A DNA stretch of 16,068 bases from Mycoplasmataceae bacterium (GTDB lineage: Bacteria > Bacillota_I > Bacilli_A > Mycoplasmatales > Mycoplasmoidaceae): positions 1 to 16,068 of the forward strand of contig JAHHTI010000016.1 in NCBI GenBank assembly GCA_020024735.1, written 5' to 3'. Below the pieces are notes generated by a model. The model saw only the letters and a list, made by a program, of their open reading frames with translations. It was not told where the DNA came from and made no database searches. Shown one piece after another: positions 1 to 7,953 of the stretch; within the stretch, counting starts at the first letter, position 1; the number at the start of each line of letters is the position of its first letter. Position numbers and translations under genes: made by a program.

Positions 1-109
1 GTTTGCTAGCATAGTGTTCCTTTCCTATACTGCAACTTAACTGAATTTTGCTAATAAAGGAAAGAAATTATGAATAATAAGGTACTTCTATGATGAAAAA
101 TTTTTTTAT

Positions 110-180
110 TATAATAAAGGTATATAGTTCAAAAAGTTTCAAAAAATATAATGCTAGAATATGTATGTATTACAAGGAGA
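110..180 (+). promoter_or_regulatory. Promoter region and ribosome binding site of the surface protein gene
   Basis: Two -10 candidates lie upstream of the gene. A perfect TATAAT sits at 110-115. An extended -10, TGCTAGAAT, sits at 152-160; its predicted transcription start near 167 would leave a leader of about 22 bases. A strong Shine-Dalgarno AAGGAGA at 174-180 is 8 bases before the ATG at 189 and decides the start. The spacer before the extended -10 holds A-runs at 131-135 and 141-146, and T7 lies at 101-107. No good -35 is visible, which is usual in mycoplasmas. Which -10 is used cannot be told from sequence. Confidence 0.5.
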
Positions 181-188
181 CAACAACC

Positions 189-1664
189 ATGAACAAACAA
201 AAAAAATTCAAATTGATCAGCTTAGCCACCGTTGCTACAATTGGTACTATTGCTGCTTGTGCAATCCCAACCATTGCATCTACCACTACAAGTCAAGATA
301 TGACTATATATAATAAAAAGGAAACAAAAATGTATGGAGCAGAAAGCCCAACCAACTCTCTACCTACATTCCCTGCAAAACAAAGCGAATGAAATATTCA
401 AGAAAATCCTATTTTTCAATCAGCGCCGCTTTATACTGATGTGACTAAAGAGGTAATTCAATCAGAAAAAGTTGCTAATTTTCTTATTCAAGTTTTGAAT
501 GAACACTATAAAGATATGATAGATTTTACAGGCATTTCAGATGAATTAAATCAACAAATAAGTAAGCCAACAAATCAAAATCTTTATTTTATATTTAATG
601 TAACAATTTCTTATCTAAAAGGAACAGCTGTAATTCCTAAAATTGATGTTGTTAAAGGTTCTAATCCATTATTTTCTGTTAAAGGCCCTATCACTTTTAC
701 AGGTTTTGTAAAAGGTAATCCTGATGAAATTTCAACTCATTTAGATGAACAAGTTGGTTCTGCAAATATTAAAGAATTTATGTATGAAAAGTATTCTCGT
801 TATTCATCTGATTATAGTAATGCAAACATTGAAAAAATTAATATAGAGTTAGCCAACCTTTCTAATGAAGAATTAACAAAATTAAATATTTTTAGTAATC
901 TTGCACCTGATCCAACTACAAAACCATATAGTTTAAGAATTGAAGAAGTTCCTACTTCTTGAAGTATTGCTAAGGAGATTACTACTAAAACTTATAATGT
1001 AATCGCTTCAACTACATTATATAGAGAAATCGATAATTCCTCTGAAGGTTATGGTAATCTTACAGGTCCTCAAGAAAAAACAGTTACATATAGTTTTACA
1101 ACAGAAGCATACACACCAGTTCAAGCATCTGATATTATTAGCAATAATCTAATTAATGATGTTGTTTCTAATGCAAGTCAAAATCAACCTGAAGGTATGA
1201 CTCAAGATGAATTTAATAATTTGATTAAAGAAACTTTAGCACAAACAATTGCAGAAAATATCCACAAGACTATTCAACCTATCAATCAAAATGATGGTAA
1301 TAGTATAGAAGTATTAAAAGCATCTATCATAGACAAAATTAGAGTTGAAAGTGCTAGTGTTAATAATGATAGTCAAGCACCTTGAAAAGTAACAAACATT
1401 ACTATAGATTTAGACGCCCTTAATGGCATATTACCTGAAACTAGTAAACTTAATAGTGCCAGTGGTTCATTACAAATAAATTGAAGTGAAAGTAATTTAG
1501 CTGCAGCAACTACTGTTTCTCGTACCACTACATGAGTAGCTTCAGTTCTAGCAATCGTGCTATTATTAATGTTAATTGTATTAATCCTAGCATTAATTAA
1601 AAATAAATCTTCTAAAGAAGATAAATGATTAGAAAACGCAACTGATAGAAACTTAGTTCTTTAA
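189..1664 (+). CDS. Surface lipoprotein-like protein with C-terminal membrane anchor
   Basis: This is a 491-residue predicted surface protein of unknown function. The N-terminus is a mycoplasma signal peptide: basic MNKQKKFK, a hydrophobic stretch, then IAAC at residues 21-24, which fits a relaxed lipobox with Cys24 as the lipidated residue. The middle is a Thr/Ser/Asn/Gln-rich, beta-prone ectodomain that I do not recognise. Near the C-terminus a strongly hydrophobic segment (about residues 448-470, VASVLAIVLLLLML...) is followed by a basic and acidic cytoplasmic tail. The frame crosses several TGA codons read as Trp. The ATG at 189 is chosen for its Shine-Dalgarno and because signal peptide features begin there; an upstream in-frame ATG at 90 lacks both. 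An A8 run at 199-206 lies in codons 4-6 and could slip. Having both a lipobox and a C-terminal anchor is odd: either one is not used, or the protein is doubly anchored. A role in adhesion or antigenic variation is inference only. Confidence 0.85.
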
Positions 1665-1680
1665 TTAGTTGATTTAATGT

Positions 1681-1716
1681 AAAAAAATCTACCAGCTTTT
1701 GGCTGATAGATTTTTT
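1681..1716. terminator. Bidirectional intrinsic terminator between convergent genes
   Basis: A 15-base stem with one mismatch pairs 1682-1696 with 1702-1716 around a 5-base loop. It has an A-run on its left edge and T6 at 1711-1716, so it can work on both strands. It lies 17 bases after the surface protein stop and 16 bases beyond the stop of the convergent permease, as expected for a shared terminator. Confidence 0.9.
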
Positions 1717-1731
1717 GTATTATTATCTTGA

Positions 1732-3393
1732 TTATTTAAACCATACACCCTTTCAGGTTTCTATCACAATATAGATGACTGAAATAATGGCAATAATGAT
1801 ACAAGTTCAATTAACCCGTTTTAAATAATTGAATTCTCGTGTCTTGACATCTACTTGAGAATCTGTAATTGGTAGAGTAAGATCATTTACCACTTTCTTT
1901 TTGTTTTTGATTTTTTGCATTAATCCTAAACTAGTATTAATTAAAACAAACATAATCATTCCAAATGATAATCCGTGAGCAATACTATTACTTAATACCA
2001 TCATAATCATTGTGATAAATAGCATTGGGATGTCAGCAAAGATTTCTCATTCAAAGTTTCGAATTTGACTTAGCATTACAGCACCAATAACGACTAAAGC
2101 TACCGATGTTACTGGTTGGTAACTAACAATACTTGAATTAGGACCGGCATCTACTAAAAGATTCATTGGCATAAAGACTTGAAGAATTGGTCATAAAGCA
2201 ATAGATAAACCAAACAATAAAGAAGTAACTAGAGCAGAGAAACCAGTTTTTCCTCCAGCTCCTACACCAGTAGTAGATTCCACAAAGGTAGTTACAGTAG
2301 TAGCACCAATACCAGCACCGACAATTGTAGAAATAGCATCCACTTGGTTAGCTTTTGACATTCATTGCTTATCTGCCTTACCAAAGTCAACCATTCGATC
2401 AATAGTGATTAAACTTCCTGTAGTATCAAAGAAGTCCATATATAAGAATGAAAGTACTCCAACATATGTCATCGGACTCTTTCACATTTCAACATTGGCA
2501 AAACCTACTCATCCAGCTTTAGCGACATATCCAAAACTACTAAAATCATTATAGTTAGTTAATAAACCAAAGTTATCTGCTAAATAATTTTTACCTGCTA
2601 AATTAGCAATATCAAAATTATGAATATTATGAGTATCAACTGTTGAAGCAATCATTCCTACATTAACAGGTTCAACAACACGGGTGACATTTAAGATGAT
2701 TAAGATTAAAGCTCCAACCCCCATTGTAATAATCATTGCACATGGTACTTTGGAAAAGTGTAATACTAACCCTAATAAAATTAAACATAAACATAAAATT
2801 ACTAGTGGTTGTTGGAAATCACCAAGTCCAGTAGCTAAAGCTTCACCTTTAGTAACAATCCCACCATTTTGTAATCCTAAATAAGCAATGAATAAACCAA
2901 TGGAAGCACCAATGGCAATTTTAAAATTCGTTGGTATCGATTCAGTTATCTTATTTCTTAACGGTGTTAAAGCAAAGATTAAATATAAGATACCTGATAA
3001 AATAGTCACACTTAATGCAGATTCAAATCCTACATCTTGTGCTACCGTATAAGCAAAGAAAGCATTAAGTCCCATTCCCGGAGCTAGAGCTACAGGGATT
3101 CTTGCTCATAGTCCCATAAACATGGTTGCTAAAAAAGCAGATATAGCAGTGGCTAGAAATAATCCTCCACTATATTGAGCTGCAGTAATATTATTATCTC
3201 CTGGTTTAATAGGCGCATCACCTACTAATGCAGGGTTCACAGCCAAGATATAACACATGGCTAAAAAGGTTGTAATTCCACCAATAATTTCTTTTTTAAA
3301 AATAGCTTGGTAGGAGTCAAACCGAAAATAGTTCTTTACGTGTTGCAAAAAACTTAAATTAGAACCTTCAAGGTTCTTTTGTTTTCCTTTCAT
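1732..3393 (-). CDS. pbuG: NCS2-family purine permease (AzgA/PbuG type)
   Basis: This is a polytopic membrane protein of 553 residues, predicted to import hypoxanthine, guanine or adenine by proton symport. Family marks run in order: GGITTFLAMCYIL near residue 38, a GMGLNAFFAY segment around residue 106, MDFFDTTGSL around residue 318, and ESTTGVGAGGKTG around residue 372. The last corresponds to the conserved substrate-site motif of AzgA/PbuG transporters. It is longer than the usual 430-450 residues, with an enlarged extracellular loop around residues 225-285 and an added C-terminal segment carrying one more hydrophobic helix. The ATG at 3393 follows a perfect AAGGAGA at 3397-3403. Several TGA codons are read as Trp. 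Transcribed alone, it ends at the shared terminator near 1700 and is preceded by a structured leader that may regulate it. Which purine it carries cannot be told from sequence. Confidence 0.93.
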
Positions 3394-3416
3394 ATTTCTC
3401 CTTATAAATTTTTATT

Positions 3417-3481
3417 GCAGAATAGTCTTTGTTGATTAATAACATTAATCAATCCTAGAATGACAACGTCATCTATTCTAC
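3417..3481 (-). promoter_or_regulatory. Structured 5' leader of the purine permease (candidate cis-regulatory RNA)
   Basis: On the minus strand, three helices can form a three-way junction starting at the predicted first transcribed base. P1 pairs 3481-3473 with 3425-3417 (9 bp, one G-U). P2 pairs 3472-3468 with 3464-3460 (ATGAC/GTCAT). P3 pairs 3452-3444 with 3440-3432 (TTGATTAAT/ATTAATCAA, 9 perfect bp). Both hairpin loops are GUU. The 5' strand of P1 can instead pair with 3461-3456 (TAGAAT with ATTCTA), so two exclusive folds exist. The topology resembles a purine riboswitch, but the kissing loops and conserved core bases of that class are absent. The two inverted repeats could also be protein operators. 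Confidence 0.45.
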
Positions 3482-3487
3482 GCAACT

Positions 3488-3493
3488 ATTATA
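3488..3493 (-). promoter_or_regulatory. -10 element of the purine permease promoter
   Basis: A perfect TATAAT lies on the minus strand at 3493-3488. Its predicted start, near 3481, is exactly the 5' end of the leader's outer helix. No convincing -35 is seen. The leader to the ATG is about 88 bases, long for this window. Confidence 0.55.
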
Positions 3494-3606
3494 TAAGAAA
3501 AATAAGCAGAAAAATATTATTTTTATTTCTACTTTTTTGGTTCTCAAAAATTTCACGAAAATATTTTCACCAAATAATTAATATTAAGAATATATAAATT
3601 ATTATC

Positions 3607-3628
3607 TATAATTATTTATATATAAGGA
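3607..3628 (+). promoter_or_regulatory. -10 element and ribosome binding site of the hydrolase gene
   Basis: TATAAT at 3607-3612 predicts a start near 3619. The Shine-Dalgarno AAGGA at 3624-3628 sits 6 bases before the ATG at 3635. The surrounding sequence is almost pure AT, so other -10 hexamers are possible. Confidence 0.45.
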
Positions 3629-3634
3629 TTTATT

Positions 3635-4459
3635 ATGATTAAACAACAACAAAGGGGTTTTTCTTATTATGAAGCTTGTACCAGCAATAACCCTACCTAT
3701 AATTTAGTATTTATTAATGGTTTTGCAGGAACAACTGATCCTTTAAAAACATTCATTCATAAATTCGACATTAAAAACTATAATTGCTACCTATTGAACC
3801 TTCCGGGATTTGGAGAAATTCCTGCTCCTATGCATAAACCCATGAGTACTGAAACATTAGCCAATTATGTTTATAGTTTTATTACTAAATTTCAACTAGA
3901 AAACGTTGTTCTTATTGGACACTCATATGGAGCTATTGTTTGTGAATATACAGCTGATTTATTATATACAAGAGACCGCAATGTACTAAAGAGTTGTGTA
4001 TTAATGAATCCGACTAACTATATTAGACTAAGTAAGCTATATACCCTTTCAACTTTAAAAGCAACTGACTATAAAACTTTTAGAAAACTAAATGAAAACT
4101 TTTTCTATGATCGTTCATTCTTAAAGGAAGAATTTATTGATTTTGTTAAAGAAGCCGCTTTTAGAGATGTGGTGGCAAAAAATATGCGTAGTTTAAGAAA
4201 GAATGATTTTGGTATCAAAACCATCAAGAAAATACAAGATAGTGTGAAAAAGTTAAAAGTTCCGACATTAGTTTTCTTAAATGATGAAGATGCTATTGTT
4301 TCCTATAAAAAATCAATGAAGAAATTTAACCAAAATGAATTTGTCAAAATCAATAATTTAGATGAATGTGGTCATATCACTTATATTGAAAAAGCCGATG
4401 ATGCTTTCTCAATCATTGATGACTTCCTATACCCTAAATCTTCAAAAATAAATTATTAA
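3635..4459 (+). CDS. Alpha/beta hydrolase (serine esterase/lipase-like)
   Basis: This is a 274-residue cytoplasmic alpha/beta-hydrolase-fold enzyme. The nucleophile elbow GHSYG at residues 95-99 puts the catalytic serine at 97. The oxyanion-hole region is FINGFAG near residues 26-32. The acid is probably Asp219 in NDEDAIV, and the histidine is His247 in ECGHITYIEKAD. The triad is therefore complete and correctly spaced. A basic, helical lid-like stretch lies at about residues 130-205. There is no signal peptide. Mollicutes carry several such paralogues annotated as esterases, lipases or proline iminopeptidases, and sequence alone does not give the substrate. hprK follows after 24 bases but has its own -10, so the two may or may not share a transcript. 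Confidence 0.88.
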   Translation: MIKQQQRGFSYYEACTSNNPTYNLVFINGFAGTTDPLKTFIHKFDIKNYNCYLLNLPGFGEIPAPMHKPMSTETLANYVYSFITKFQLENVVLIGHSYGAIVCEYTADLLYTRDRNVLKSCVLMNPTNYIRLSKLYTLSTLKATDYKTFRKLNENFFYDRSFLKEEFIDFVKEAAFRDVVAKNMRSLRKNDFGIKTIKKIQDSVKKLKVPTLVFLNDEDAIVSYKKSMKKFNQNEFVKINNLDECGHITYIEKADDAFSIIDDFLYPKSSKINY

Positions 4460-4471
4460 CAAATAATCTAA

Positions 4472-4477
4472 TATAAT
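4472..4477 (+). promoter_or_regulatory. -10 element predicting a leaderless hprK transcript
   Basis: A perfect TATAAT lies in the 24-base gap before hprK. With the usual spacing, transcription would start at 4484, the A of the hprK ATG. No Shine-Dalgarno is visible upstream of that ATG, which agrees with leaderless translation. No usable -35 is seen. Confidence 0.5.
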
Positions 4478-4483
4478 TAATCT

Positions 4484-5392
4484 ATGAACAACTTAAAAGT
4501 AATTGATGTTGTTAGTAAATTTAAACTTAATTTAATTGCTAACAAAGACGCCCTTGATAACAATATTGAATATGTTGAATTAAATCGTGCCGCTTTTGAA
4601 TTAAGTGGTATTTATATGTACAATCCTATTAAAAGTGTCGTTTACTTTGGTAGTAAGGAAAATAAATTTTTAAGTTCTTTAGATACTTCACTAATGAGAG
4701 AAAGATTAAATGGCATTTTCAAACTTTCTCCACCTTTGATTATTTTAGGGAAAAATTTTAAGTTAGTTAAAGAAGTTGAAGAAGCAGCGAAAAATTTTAA
4801 GAATGTTCCTGTAGCTCTAACAAAATTAAATCATAGTGATTTAGGATTTACCTTAACCCAATATATGATTCAACAAATGATTGAATACAAACTATATCAT
4901 GGATGTTTACTAAAAATCTCTGGGGTAGGTGTGTTAATCATTGGTAAATCTGGGATTGGAAAAACAGAAGTAATGGTGGAACTAATTAAAAAAGGTCATA
5001 TCTTTGTGAGTGATGATTCTGTGGATATTGCTAGAGTAGGTACTTCATTAATTGCTAAACCATCAGCTATTACTCGGGACTTTATTGAAATTAGAGGTTT
5101 AGGTATTTTAAATGCTAAAAAATTATTTGGATATGAAAAGTGTGTCGATAACTCAACCATTGATGTTGTTGTTGAACTAGTTGACAACAAGGAAGGCAAT
5201 TATGAAAGGGTAGGAGATGCTACCTATAAAAATATCGAAGGTGTGGATATCAATTATTACAAAATTCCTGTTCTTCCTGGTAGAAATGTTGCTGATATTA
5301 TTGAAAGTGCAATCGTTGACTATAAATTAAAATTAGATGGTGAAAATTCTCGTGTGGAATTAGAACAACGAATTAAGAGTCGGAGAAAATAA
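4484..5392 (+). CDS. hprK: HPr kinase/phosphorylase
   Basis: This is a 302-residue HprK, close to the usual 310. It phosphorylates HPr on the regulatory serine with ATP (or PPi) and reverses the reaction, tying sugar PTS uptake to metabolic state. The N-terminal regulatory domain covers roughly residues 1-125. The catalytic domain carries His139-Gly140, the Walker A GKSGIGKT at 154-161, SDDSVDI at 176-182, the family signature EIRGLGILNAKKLFG at 202-216 and the late PGRNVADIIE segment. All catalytic landmarks are intact. It ends one base before lgt, whose Shine-Dalgarno lies inside the hprK 3' end, so the two are co-transcribed and probably translationally coupled. The same hprK-lgt order is known from the M. 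pneumoniae group. In mollicutes that lack CcpA the main effect is thought to be on PTS activity rather than transcription. Confidence 0.96.
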   Translation: MNNLKVIDVVSKFKLNLIANKDALDNNIEYVELNRAAFELSGIYMYNPIKSVVYFGSKENKFLSSLDTSLMRERLNGIFKLSPPLIILGKNFKLVKEVEEAAKNFKNVPVALTKLNHSDLGFTLTQYMIQQMIEYKLYHGCLLKISGVGVLIIGKSGIGKTEVMVELIKKGHIFVSDDSVDIARVGTSLIAKPSAITRDFIEIRGLGILNAKKLFGYEKCVDNSTIDVVVELVDNKEGNYERVGDATYKNIEGVDINYYKIPVLPGRNVADIIESAIVDYKLKLDGENSRVELEQRIKSRRK

Positions 5393-5393
5393 T

Positions 5394-6557
5394 ATGGATA
5401 AGATAGATAGACTTTTTGATGATGGTTTTAGTGTCGCATTTTCAATTGGTGGTTTAACTATCCGTTGATATGGTCTTTTCTTTGTCTTTGGTTTCTTTAT
5501 TGCATTAGTTATCGGATGTCTTCATTGCCGTTATCGTTATAAAATTCCAGCCGATTGTTTTTATTACTTTGCCTTAATTTTAGTTCCTTCTGCTGTCTTT
5601 GGAGCACGGGCTTGGTCTTTTATGATTGGAGATGCCCACTTTGATCCGAATGGACCTAATTATTTCTTACAATTTTTTGGAGTTGGTGGTAAAAGTGGTG
5701 GACTAGCAATTCAAGGTGGTGTCATTAGTTCGTTGATTGCGGCTTTCATTTATTTCCCTTTAATTCTAAGAAAACCTAAGTATCATATCCGGGTGGAAGA
5801 AGAAGGACAAGTATTCATTCTAAAACCTAGTATGTGGATTATGTTAGATATTGGTTTACCATTAGTCTTAATTGGTCAAGCTATTGGAAGATGAGGAAAC
5901 TTCTTTAACGGAGAGTTATTTGGAAGAGATTTAGGTTTGGCTGGTCCTAATGACTCGTTACAATGGCTAAAGGCTATAATGCCGGGAGTTTATAATCGAA
6001 TGATTGCCACCTCTACGGCTGTAGCTAGCAGTTCGCAAGTTGTAGCTGATAGTATTGGTCATATCTATCAACCATTATTCCTTTATGAATCAATGCTTAA
6101 TATTATCTGTTTTGTCATCCTATATTACGTTATTACTAACATTAGACAAATTAAAGCCGGAGTGGTTGGTTGTTCTTATTTATGAATTTATGGAATTATT
6201 CGTTTTAGTTTAGAACCATTAAGAAATACCGCTTTTACATTTGTCGGTACATATGTGATGAATGGATTACTAACAACTTTTGGTGTCATCCTAACAATTG
6301 TTGCTCAATTTATCTGTCCGCGTTATCGTAAGCATCAACTTCTTTACCACACTTGATGTGTATGTTGTCGTTTGCCTTTTATCAAAATGCTAGTAGCCTT
6401 TAAAACTAAGAAGGGACAAATGTTTTTAAATGTTGATCCGGAACTAAAACAATTTGGTTTTAGTGAAGCTCCTACCTTTATTAGAAAACCTGACAATATG
6501 TTATATTATGGTCCACAAGAATATGATAATGTTTATTACTACAATATTGATGATTAA
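5394..6557 (+). CDS. lgt: Prolipoprotein diacylglyceryl transferase with C-terminal extension
   Basis: Lgt moves diacylglyceryl from phosphatidylglycerol to the lipobox cysteine of prolipoproteins in the membrane, the first step of lipoprotein maturation. Landmarks are IRWYGL at residues 23-28, GGLAIQGG at 102-109, the signature GRWGNFFNGELFG at 165-177 containing Arg166, Asn169 and Glu174, a QPLFLYE segment, and IIRFSLEPLR near residue 270. The protein has 387 residues against about 290 in E. coli. The extra C-terminal part includes a Cys-rich patch (WCVCC) and a Tyr-rich, acidic end. Position 107 is Gln where E. coli has the essential His103 of its HGG motif, so the exact chemistry may differ. 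The ATG at 5394 follows GGAG at 5382-5385, and TGA codons encode Trp within conserved motifs. Its stop codon overlaps that of the convergent gene. Confidence 0.95.
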
Positions 6558-7027
6558 TGCTTTTCATTAGAAGATTTACTTTGCTTATTAACAAAATAGT
6601 TATGACCAAATTCAATTAATATATTTAATAAACAAATAAATATATAAAGGACAATCGTCATATAAATATTAAAGACTTCTAAATATAAATAATTTACTAA
6701 GGCTACAATTAGAATGGGCAAAGTAAAAAACAAGTATTTAAAAAGATACAAAAAGATAGCACTTGTAATAATCTTAGACTTCTTATAAAAATTATTGGTC
6801 ATCATTTGAATTAAACAATTAATAAAATAATTAATCACCTGACATAACATAACTCATGGGACAATAAAAAGCGGGGCTATGATACTGTTATCATGAAAAC
6901 ACAAGCCTACAGTAATTCCAATAATTACTGGTAATAATAAAGCTAAACTATAATAACCTCAATGTCAAATCATCCATTGACGAATATCCTTAGTATATCA
7001 AACTTGTGGTTTATTTTCTTTATTCAT
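6554..7027 (-). CDS. Small integral membrane protein of unknown function
   Basis: This predicted multi-pass membrane protein has 157 residues. I do not recognise the family. A short polar N-terminus rich in Trp (TGA codons) is followed by about four hydrophobic segments: roughly residues 25-45, 47-68, 85-112 and 115-138. A basic, Ser/Lys-rich cytoplasmic tail ends the protein. The ATG at 7027 overlaps the rbgA 3' end by 8 bases, a normal arrangement for coupled mollicute genes. An in-frame ATG at 7105 would add 26 residues but overlap rbgA by 86 bases. ATGs at 7060 and 7054 are also possible, and no strong Shine-Dalgarno settles the choice. The frame uses many TGA codons as Trp and would look broken under the standard code. 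Its stop overlaps the lgt stop. Confidence 0.7.
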
Positions 7028-7835
7028 CGAAGTGATACCTACAAATCATTGCATTCACATAAATATTAAATAAATATTGTTCTGTTTTGTCAATATCTCA
7101 TTCATTTCCCTTAAGCTTAAAATTCTTATCTTGAGCAATCACTTGTACAAAATCAGTATAAGATAAAGGTTCAGTCAAATTAAAATAACTTAGATATGTT
7201 TTAGTATAATGTTGTTGCATAAAATTATGATAGTATTGGTTAATTGATGTTAAAGGTAGAATGTTCTTATTAATGGTATTGATTAAAGCTAATTGATACC
7301 CAATGTTTATATCATCTATTTTTTTAACAAAAATACCTGGTGTATCAATTAAAAAGAAATGATTATTTATTTTACGCATAGCTTGGGTTTTTGTTACTCC
7401 AGCTTTATTTTGGGCAACTAAAGTTTTCTTAGGGGCTAAAAAATTAATTAAAGAACTCTTACCAATATTTGGTAGTCCAACAACAATGACAGTAAATTGG
7501 GGATTAGCTAATCCTTTACTTTTTAGCTTTTCCATCTTAGGTGATACCACTTCGTATAGAGCTTGTAAAATTTTATGATAATCTTGTTTGTTCTTGGTAC
7601 TTACCAATAAAACATCACTACTAGCAGGTGATAAATCACATAAATCAGCTTTAAGAGCAATTTTCACAATCGGTTTATTCTTAAAGATGTTGATTAATTC
7701 ATAATTACTAGAAGCTTGAATACAACGTGCATCTACTACTTCTAATACCACATCAATCCTATCCATTACTTTAAGGATATGATCAGTTGCTTTTTTCATA
7801 TGACCAGGAAATCAATTAATATTCTTATCTAACAT
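7020..7835 (-). CDS. rbgA: Ribosome biogenesis GTPase RbgA/YlqF
   Basis: This is a circularly permuted GTPase of 271 residues (B. subtilis 282) that acts late in 50S subunit assembly. The N-terminus INWFPGHMKKA (residues 6-16) is the family hallmark and fixes the start at 7835; an inner ATG at 7799 would delete it. Permuted G motifs follow in the order G4 (LKAD, 61-64), G5 (VST), G1 (GLPNIGKSS, 120-128) and G3 (DTPG, 164-167). G4 reads ALKAD where most members have NKxD, so the Asn that recognises guanine is replaced. A TGA at 7098-7100 is Trp; the frame then runs to TAA at 7020. The C-terminal helical RNA-binding part is present but short. There is no Shine-Dalgarno, and a -10 almost abuts the ATG. 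The small membrane protein follows with an 8-base overlap. Confidence 0.93.
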
Positions 7836-7844
7836 AATATATAT

Positions 7845-7850
7845 ATTATA
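7845..7850 (-). promoter_or_regulatory. -10 element of rbgA, near-leaderless
   Basis: TATAAT on the minus strand (7850-7845) predicts a start near 7838, only 3 bases before the ATG at 7835. There is no Shine-Dalgarno, which supports near-leaderless initiation. Confidence 0.45.
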
Positions 7851-7860
7851 AAGATTAATT

Positions 7861-7890
7861 AGTGATTGATGAAATAGTGATTGATGAAAT
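7861..7890. repeat. Perfect 15-bp tandem duplication
   Basis: The unit AGTGATTGATGAAAT occurs twice head to tail (7861-7875 and 7876-7890) with no mismatch. It lies in the 118-base gap between the AAA_14/DUF4143 gene stop and the rbgA start, just upstream of the rbgA -10. It may be a copy-number-variable spacer or a recent slippage duplication. The rest of the gap (7891-7953) shows nothing I can name. Confidence 0.9.
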
Positions 7891-7953
7891 AGTAAGTGTT
7901 TATTCAAGTAAACTATCTCAAATAATTAAAGGTCAAGCTATTATGAATAGTAA

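Noticed and set aside
20..64. Inverted CTTTCCT/AGGAAAG arms upstream of the surface protein, as an invertible promoter
   Set aside because: The arms are only 7 bp with a 31-bp spacer and no recombinase gene is seen; such pairs are common by chance.
70..114. A 14-codon ORF (MNNKVLLWWKIFLL) with a purine-rich site before it
   Set aside because: It is very short, overlaps the TATAAT at 110-115 and has no similarity I recognise. It may be chance in AT-rich DNA.
3417..3481. A classical guanine/adenine riboswitch in the permease leader
   Set aside because: The three-way topology is similar, but the 7-base kissing loops and the conserved junction bases of the class are absent, so it is reported only as an unclassified structured leader.
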